A stretch of 8,725 nt of DNA from Acidobacteriaceae bacterium. GTDB lineage: Bacteria; Acidobacteriota; Terriglobia; Terriglobales; Acidobacteriaceae. Shown in pieces: positions 6,628 through 8,725 of the stretch. Below the pieces are notes generated by a model. That model saw only the letters and a list, made by a program, of their open reading frames with translations. It made no database searches and was not told where the DNA came from. The stretch covers positions 4,244 through 12,968 of the forward strand of contig PLBX01000507.1 of assembly GCA_003135495.1 (NCBI GenBank). Direction: 5' to 3'. Each line of letters opens with the position of its first letter. Position 1 is the first letter of the stretch. Made by a program: the position numbers and the translations under genes.

Positions 6628-6888
6628 CTACTTTGACGCGCCTAGCGCCTGTTCGAGTGCCAAACGAATAAAACGTTGATAGGGCAGGCCAGCGCGCGCA
6701 GCACGCTCGCGAACCGCGTCGTAGAGTTCCTCGGACAAACGAAGATTGATGGACTTGTCTTTGCGCTTGATCTCAAAACGGACCAACTGCGCTCCGGAAA
6801 GATCGTATTGCGACAGGTCGGCCCGGCTGACGAACGTTGCCGCCGCACGGTCGCTTTTAAAGGCCGGGATTTTCTTTTTCGAAGGCAT
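6628..6888 (-). CDS. brnA: BrnA-type ribbon-helix-helix antitoxin
   Basis: 86 residues from the ATG at 6888, chosen over the adjacent TTG at 6891 because AAGGAG lies four bases before the ATG. The N-terminal half (MPSKKKIPAFKSDRAAATFV, then LSQYDLSGAQLVRFEIKRKD) is the toxin-contacting region typical of BrnA/CopG-like antitoxins. Residues about 45-83 are a ribbon-helix-helix DNA-binding domain: strand KSINLRLS, helix EELYDAVRERAARAG, LPYQRFIRLALEQAL. BrnA binds BrnT and represses the shared promoter. Its first 32 bases overlap the end of brnT, so translation is coupled. It is the downstream gene, the usual toxin-first order of brnTA. Confidence 0.87.
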   Translation of the reverse strand: MPSKKKIPAFKSDRAAATFVSRADLSQYDLSGAQLVRFEIKRKDKSINLRLSEELYDAVRERAARAGLPYQRFIRLALEQALGASK

Positions 6889-7162
6889 CAATCTCCTTTT
6901 TGTGCGTGTAGCGGGCGCTGATGGGCCGGATCAGAAGTTCCTCGCCTTTACGCCGAAGCGTGAAAATGATGAATACGCCGCGTCCTTTGTCCGTGCGGCC
7001 AATCGCGCGAAAACGATTCTCTCTCTGCGAGTGGCCCGCGTCCGGAAGAATGGCCAGCGGGCGCGCAAAAAGGCCTTCGATGATCGCGACAGAAAGGCCG
7101 TGCTTCTCGCATTTGGCGCGGTTGCCCCGGTCCCAGTCGAAGCCATTCGCCTGCAAAATCAT
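6857..7162 (-). CDS. brnT: BrnT-type ribonuclease toxin
   Basis: 101 residues from the ATG at 7162, close to the usual BrnT length of about 90-95. Family signatures are in order: FDWDRGNRAKCEKHGLS near the start (residues 8-24, the FxWDxxKxxxNxxKHG pattern with Cys where Asn is usual), ENRFRAIGRT at 48-57, the beta strand VFIIFTLRR, and IRPISARYTHKKE at 78-90. BrnT has a RelE-like fold and cuts mRNA without needing the ribosome, halting growth until BrnA neutralises it. All frames and core residues look intact. No strong Shine-Dalgarno precedes the ATG, but a 14-base near-palindrome at 7177-7190 lies just upstream and may be the operator. Confidence 0.88.
   Translation of the reverse strand: MILQANGFDWDRGNRAKCEKHGLSVAIIEGLFARPLAILPDAGHSQRENRFRAIGRTDKGRGVFIIFTLRRKGEELLIRPISARYTHKKEIDAFEKENPGL
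6892..6898 (-). promoter_or_regulatory. Ribosome binding site of brnA inside brnT
   Basis: AAGGAGA on the minus strand lies within the last codons of brnT, four bases before the brnA ATG at 6888. It picks that ATG and permits strong coupled translation of the antitoxin. Confidence 0.7.
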
Positions 7163-7176
7163 GGTAGCAGATTAGG

Positions 7177-7190
7177 TATGCAATTGTATA
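7177..7190. promoter_or_regulatory. Near-palindrome upstream of brnT, candidate BrnA operator
   Basis: TATGCAATTGTATA is symmetric about 7183/7184 except for one base pair (7180/7187). It ends 14 bases before the brnT start, inside the 64-base gap after the CcmI-like gene. Ribbon-helix-helix antitoxins such as BrnA bind short palindromes in their own promoter. Operator function is inferred from position and symmetry only. Confidence 0.4.
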
Positions 7191-7226
7191 GGCAAATGAG
7201 GATGGCTGCCTCGTTGCAAGCCTCTC

Positions 7227-7508
7227 TTACGCCGGGTATGTAACAGCTTGCTCCAACCGGGCGATCTCCGACATGATGGCGGCGGCTTCTTCTTCTAAAG
7301 AGGCGCGCATCGATTGATAATCTACGTCGGGAACCTTGCCGGCTTTGTACTCGAAATTCAGGTCGCGCAGGTTTTCGTAGACGGCTTCTTTGCGCTCGCG
7401 GAGATAGCCCAAACGCGTTTTTTCTTCTCCGGCGTAGACTTCGCCGGGGAAGAAAAAAATGTAGTAGAGGCAGGCCAGGGTGAAGACGGAGCAGATGAAA
7501 ATTATCAT
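7227..7508 (-). CDS. CcmI-like small membrane protein of the cytochrome c maturation cluster
   Basis: 93 residues from the ATG at 7508, with GAGG upstream. The frame stays open to a GTG at 7622, but those 38 extra codons come from a hairpin repeat and a short tandem repeat and read as low-complexity basic sequence, so I exclude them. Residues about 1-20 (IIFICSVFTLACLYYIFFFP) are a membrane segment. The rest is a charged helical coiled coil (EEKTRLGYLRERKEAVYENL, then FEYKAGKVPDVDYQSMRASL, then EEEAAAIMSEIARLEQA). This matches the short N-terminal module of CcmI, which sits between CcmF and CcmH and presents apocytochromes for haem ligation; the C-terminal TPR part of full CcmI is missing. 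Placement right after ccmF-ccmH supports the call. Confidence 0.65.
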   Translation of the reverse strand: MIIFICSVFTLACLYYIFFFPGEVYAGEEKTRLGYLRERKEAVYENLRDLNFEYKAGKVPDVDYQSMRASLEEEAAAIMSEIARLEQAVTYPA

Positions 7509-7530
7509 CGGGCGGCCTCGCTTTTGCTTT

Positions 7531-7580
7531 GATTCGACGTTTGACTGATCGAGCGTTGATTGATCGACTTTTGATCTGTT
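7531..7580. repeat. Short imperfect tandem repeats of about 15 bases
   Basis: Successive units such as GACTGATCGAGCGTT and GATTGATCGACTTTT (11 of 15 identical), with partial units on both sides, lie between the ccmH-end hairpin and the CcmI-like start. All contain TGATCGA. They lie upstream of the CcmI-like ATG, in its leader. No function is evident. Confidence 0.45.
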
Positions 7581-7596
7581 TTCGATCGCGGCTTTT

Positions 7597-7634
7597 CGCG
7601 GGCGGGGGCGCCCGCGCCACACTTAGAATCCTTG
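7597..7634. repeat. 8-bp GC hairpin with CCACACTTAGAATCCTT flank after ccmH
   Basis: Arms CGCGGGCG (7597-7604) and CGCCCGCG (7609-7616) enclose GGGG, then CCACACTTAGAATCCTT. This matches the element at 4048-4082 in arm length, loop size and flank. It begins four bases past the ccmH stop (TGA, 7641-7639). It may serve as a transcript punctuation element between ccmH and the CcmI-like gene. Confidence 0.8.
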
Positions 7635-7638
7635 ATCA

Positions 7639-8328
7639 TCATAGGTCGGTCTCTCTTCTGGCTTGGCGGCGGAGGTCGTCTAGTTCGCGGCCTCGGGGGA
7701 TTACTATGCCGTCGGCGAGGGCGGGCTCGGGGCGGTTCCTCCACGAGCGCACGACGTAAATTACGACGGTGATGCCCAGGCCTAAGGCTGCGAAGGGCAT
7801 GATCCAGGCGACGCGGTTAAAACCGGTAGCGGTGGGGGCGGCGATTACGGTGGGGCCGTATTCTTGCACAAAGCCTTGCAGGATGAGGTCGTCGTTGTTG
7901 CCTTTGTCGATTGAGGCCAGAAGTTGGTCGCGCATTTTGTCGGACGATTTGCAGCCGACGTGATTGCATTCGAGGAGGACTTGGCCGCATCCGCAGGTGC
8001 ACATCATGCGGTGGCCGAGGTCTTTGAAGCGGGCGTCTGGGTCTCCGGCTCCCATGAAGAGGAAGACGGCGGCGGTGAGGATTAGGGCGTGGAGCAGGCG
8101 GTGGGGGCGGCCCGCAGCCGCTAAAGCCGTCGGAGTTGGCGGCTTGAATCGCAGCGGTGAACCGCTGCGCCATCCAAATACAACTGCAGCGGCTAAAGCC
8201 GCTATCGATTGTGCTGATCTAACGGCGCGACTGAAGCCGCGTCCCTTCAAAACAAGGGCGGCGTGCCCTGCCGAGTTGTGCCCATCAGAATCGTGCCATT
8301 CCCGAAATTTGCTTTTTGAAAATTTCAT
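7639..8328 (-). CDS. ccmH: Cytochrome c maturation protein CcmH with repeat-derived N-terminal extension
   Basis: 229 residues from the ATG at 8328, which has AGGTG six bases upstream and begins one base after the ccmF stop. CcmH reduces the CxxCH thiols of apocytochromes so haem can be attached in the periplasm. Residues 78-92 (LLHALILTAAVFLFM) are the signal or anchor. The redox region RMMCTCGCGQVLLECNHVGC lies at about 107-126, with Cys at 110, 112, 114, 121 and 126; this is an acidobacterial-type motif, not the classic LRCxxC. The helical core LILQGFVQEYGPTVIA and a second membrane helix (173-193, VAWIMPFAALGLGITVVIYVV) complete the domain. Residues about 20-73 are encoded by the palindromic repeat 8108-8272. 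The first 19 residues are probably the original start. A start after the repeat would lose the signal segment or need a rare codon, so I keep 8328. Confidence 0.88.
   Translation of the reverse strand: MKFSKSKFREWHDSDGHNSAGHAALVLKGRGFSRAVRSAQSIAALAAAVVFGWRSGSPLRFKPPTPTALAAAGRPHRLLHALILTAAVFLFMGAGDPDARFKDLGHRMMCTCGCGQVLLECNHVGCKSSDKMRDQLLASIDKGNNDDLILQGFVQEYGPTVIAAPTATGFNRVAWIMPFAALGLGITVVIYVVRSWRNRPEPALADGIVIPRGRELDDLRRQARRETDL
8108..8272. repeat. Multi-palindrome intergenic-type repeat inside ccmH
   Basis: About 165 bases holding several small palindromes spaced roughly 36-45 bases apart: AGCGGC-TAAA-GCCGCT (8188-8203), GCAGCGG-TGAA-CCGCTGC (8151-8168), a degenerate GCCGCTAAAGCCG (8115-8127), and GCGCGACTGAAGCCGCG (8225-8241). 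The GCGGCTAAAGCCGC style of unit is one I associate with dispersed repeats in acidobacterial genomes. It is read through in frame by ccmH on the minus strand with no stop codon. The outer borders are approximate. Confidence 0.7.
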
Positions 8329-8329
8329 C

Positions 8330-8725
8330 TTAGTCACCTGCTCCCACTTGCGCGGGAGCGCGAACCGGGCTGGTGGCTTGGACTCGGACGGGGACGGTGT
8401 TGGGCACAAGCGCGACTATGGTGCCGAAGACCATGATGATTAATCCAATCCAAATCCACGGAACAAGCGGATTGATGTGGGCTTTGATGATGGGGCGTCC
8501 GGTAGTTTCGTTTTTGCCTTCATAAACCAGGTAGACGTCGCTGACCAGGAAAAAATCTTCGCGGAAACTGGGATAGATGCGCGGGAGAGTTTGCGGCTGT
8601 CCGCTGGCTTTATAGAAGCGGCGCTCGGGATACATAGTGGTGATGAGTTTTCCGCCGCGGAAAACATTGATGATCGCCCACTCGTTTCCGTAATTCGGAT
8701 TGTCATCCTGCGTGTAGGACTGGCA
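8330..8725 (-). CDS. ccmF: Cytochrome c haem lyase subunit CcmF, C-terminal part
   Basis: Partial: the frame enters from beyond 8725 and 131 residues plus the TAA stop (8332-8330) are visible. CcmF takes haem from CcmE and ligates it to apocytochrome c at the periplasmic face. The visible part holds the last periplasmic loop (NEWAINVFRGGKLITTMYPE, then RRFYKASGQPQTLPRIYPSF), which matches the GkxxxxxxPEkRxY pattern of CcmF. It continues through DVYLVYEG and ends with the final membrane helix NPLVPWIWIGLIIMVFGTIV, like the RWIWLG helix of E. coli CcmF. Its stop codon is one base before the ccmH ATG and overlaps the ccmH ribosome-binding region, so ccmF and ccmH are translationally coupled. Confidence 0.92.
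   Translation of the reverse strand, partial: CQSYTQDDNPNYGNEWAIINVFRGGKLITTMYPERRFYKASGQPQTLPRIYPSFREDFFLVSDVYLVYEGKNETTGRPIIKAHINPLVPWIWIGLIIMVFGTIVALVPNTVPVRVQATSPVRAPAQVGAGD
8335..8339 (-). promoter_or_regulatory. Ribosome binding site AGGTG deciding the ccmH start
   Basis: AGGTG lies at the last codons of ccmF, six bases before the ccmH ATG at 8328; the ccmF TAA falls in the spacer. It supports the start upstream of the repeat-derived segment. Confidence 0.6.

Noticed and set aside
8108..8272. Possible CRISPR array, because of spaced palindromes
   Set aside because: The units differ in sequence and length, spacers are irregular, and no Cas gene is present; it fits a dispersed palindromic repeat better.
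7817..8443. Open frames in both directions over ccmH, including one of 159 codons on the plus strand
   Set aside because: They are shadows of ccmH and of the repeat within it; composition is Arg/Pro-rich with no recognisable domain.

Overview
The window looks like chromosome from an Acidobacteriota-type bacterium (Terriglobia or Koribacter-like). This is an inference from three things: the GC-rich codon use, the CxCxC-type CcmH with its neighbours, and the families of short palindromic repeats between genes. No rRNA or marker gene is present to prove it. Two genes lie on the plus strand at the left edge, and everything from about 1500 to the right end is on the minus strand.

Left part, plus strand: a GAF-domain protein with an N-terminal CxxC...CxxC zinc-ribbon-like segment (115-936), then a small protein with one membrane anchor (1039-1398). 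These converge on the minus-strand block. Its last gene (1502-1942) appears to be a chimera of a transglutaminase-like N-terminus and a TPR-protein C-terminus.

Minus-strand block, in transcription order from the right end: the C-terminal 131 residues of CcmF (8330-8725, cut by the window), CcmH (7639-8328), and a CcmI-like membrane/coiled-coil protein (7227-7508). Next come a BrnT/BrnA toxin-antitoxin pair (6628-7162), an unknown membrane protein (6019-6495 or 6552), and a second toxin-antitoxin locus with an intact antitoxin and a frameshifted ParE/RelE-like toxin (5431-5912). The block ends with a secreted, membrane-anchored carboxypeptidase-regulatory-like protein (4083-5387), the zinc protease HtpX (3058-3924), a MoxR-family AAA+ ATPase (2021-2980) and the chimeric gene. 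CcmF, CcmH and the CcmI-like protein belong to System I cytochrome c maturation (haem ligation and apocytochrome reduction at the membrane). HtpX and MoxR fit membrane-protein quality control and ATP-driven assembly. The stretch 5431-7162 looks like an accessory patch dropped into this housekeeping cluster.

The most unusual signal is a layer of short palindromic repeats tied to gene ends. One family has arms related to GTAGAGACGCGG; its outermost TAG serves as the stop codon of both htpX and moxR. A second family (8-bp GC-rich hairpin plus the flank CCACACT(T)AGAATCCTT) begins at or just after the stop codons of the 4083-5387 gene and of ccmH. A third, multi-palindrome repeat (8108-8272) has been absorbed in frame into the N-terminus of CcmH, adding about 54 residues before its membrane segment. 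No gap of more than 300 bases lacks a gene. No tRNA, rRNA, CRISPR array or transposase was seen.
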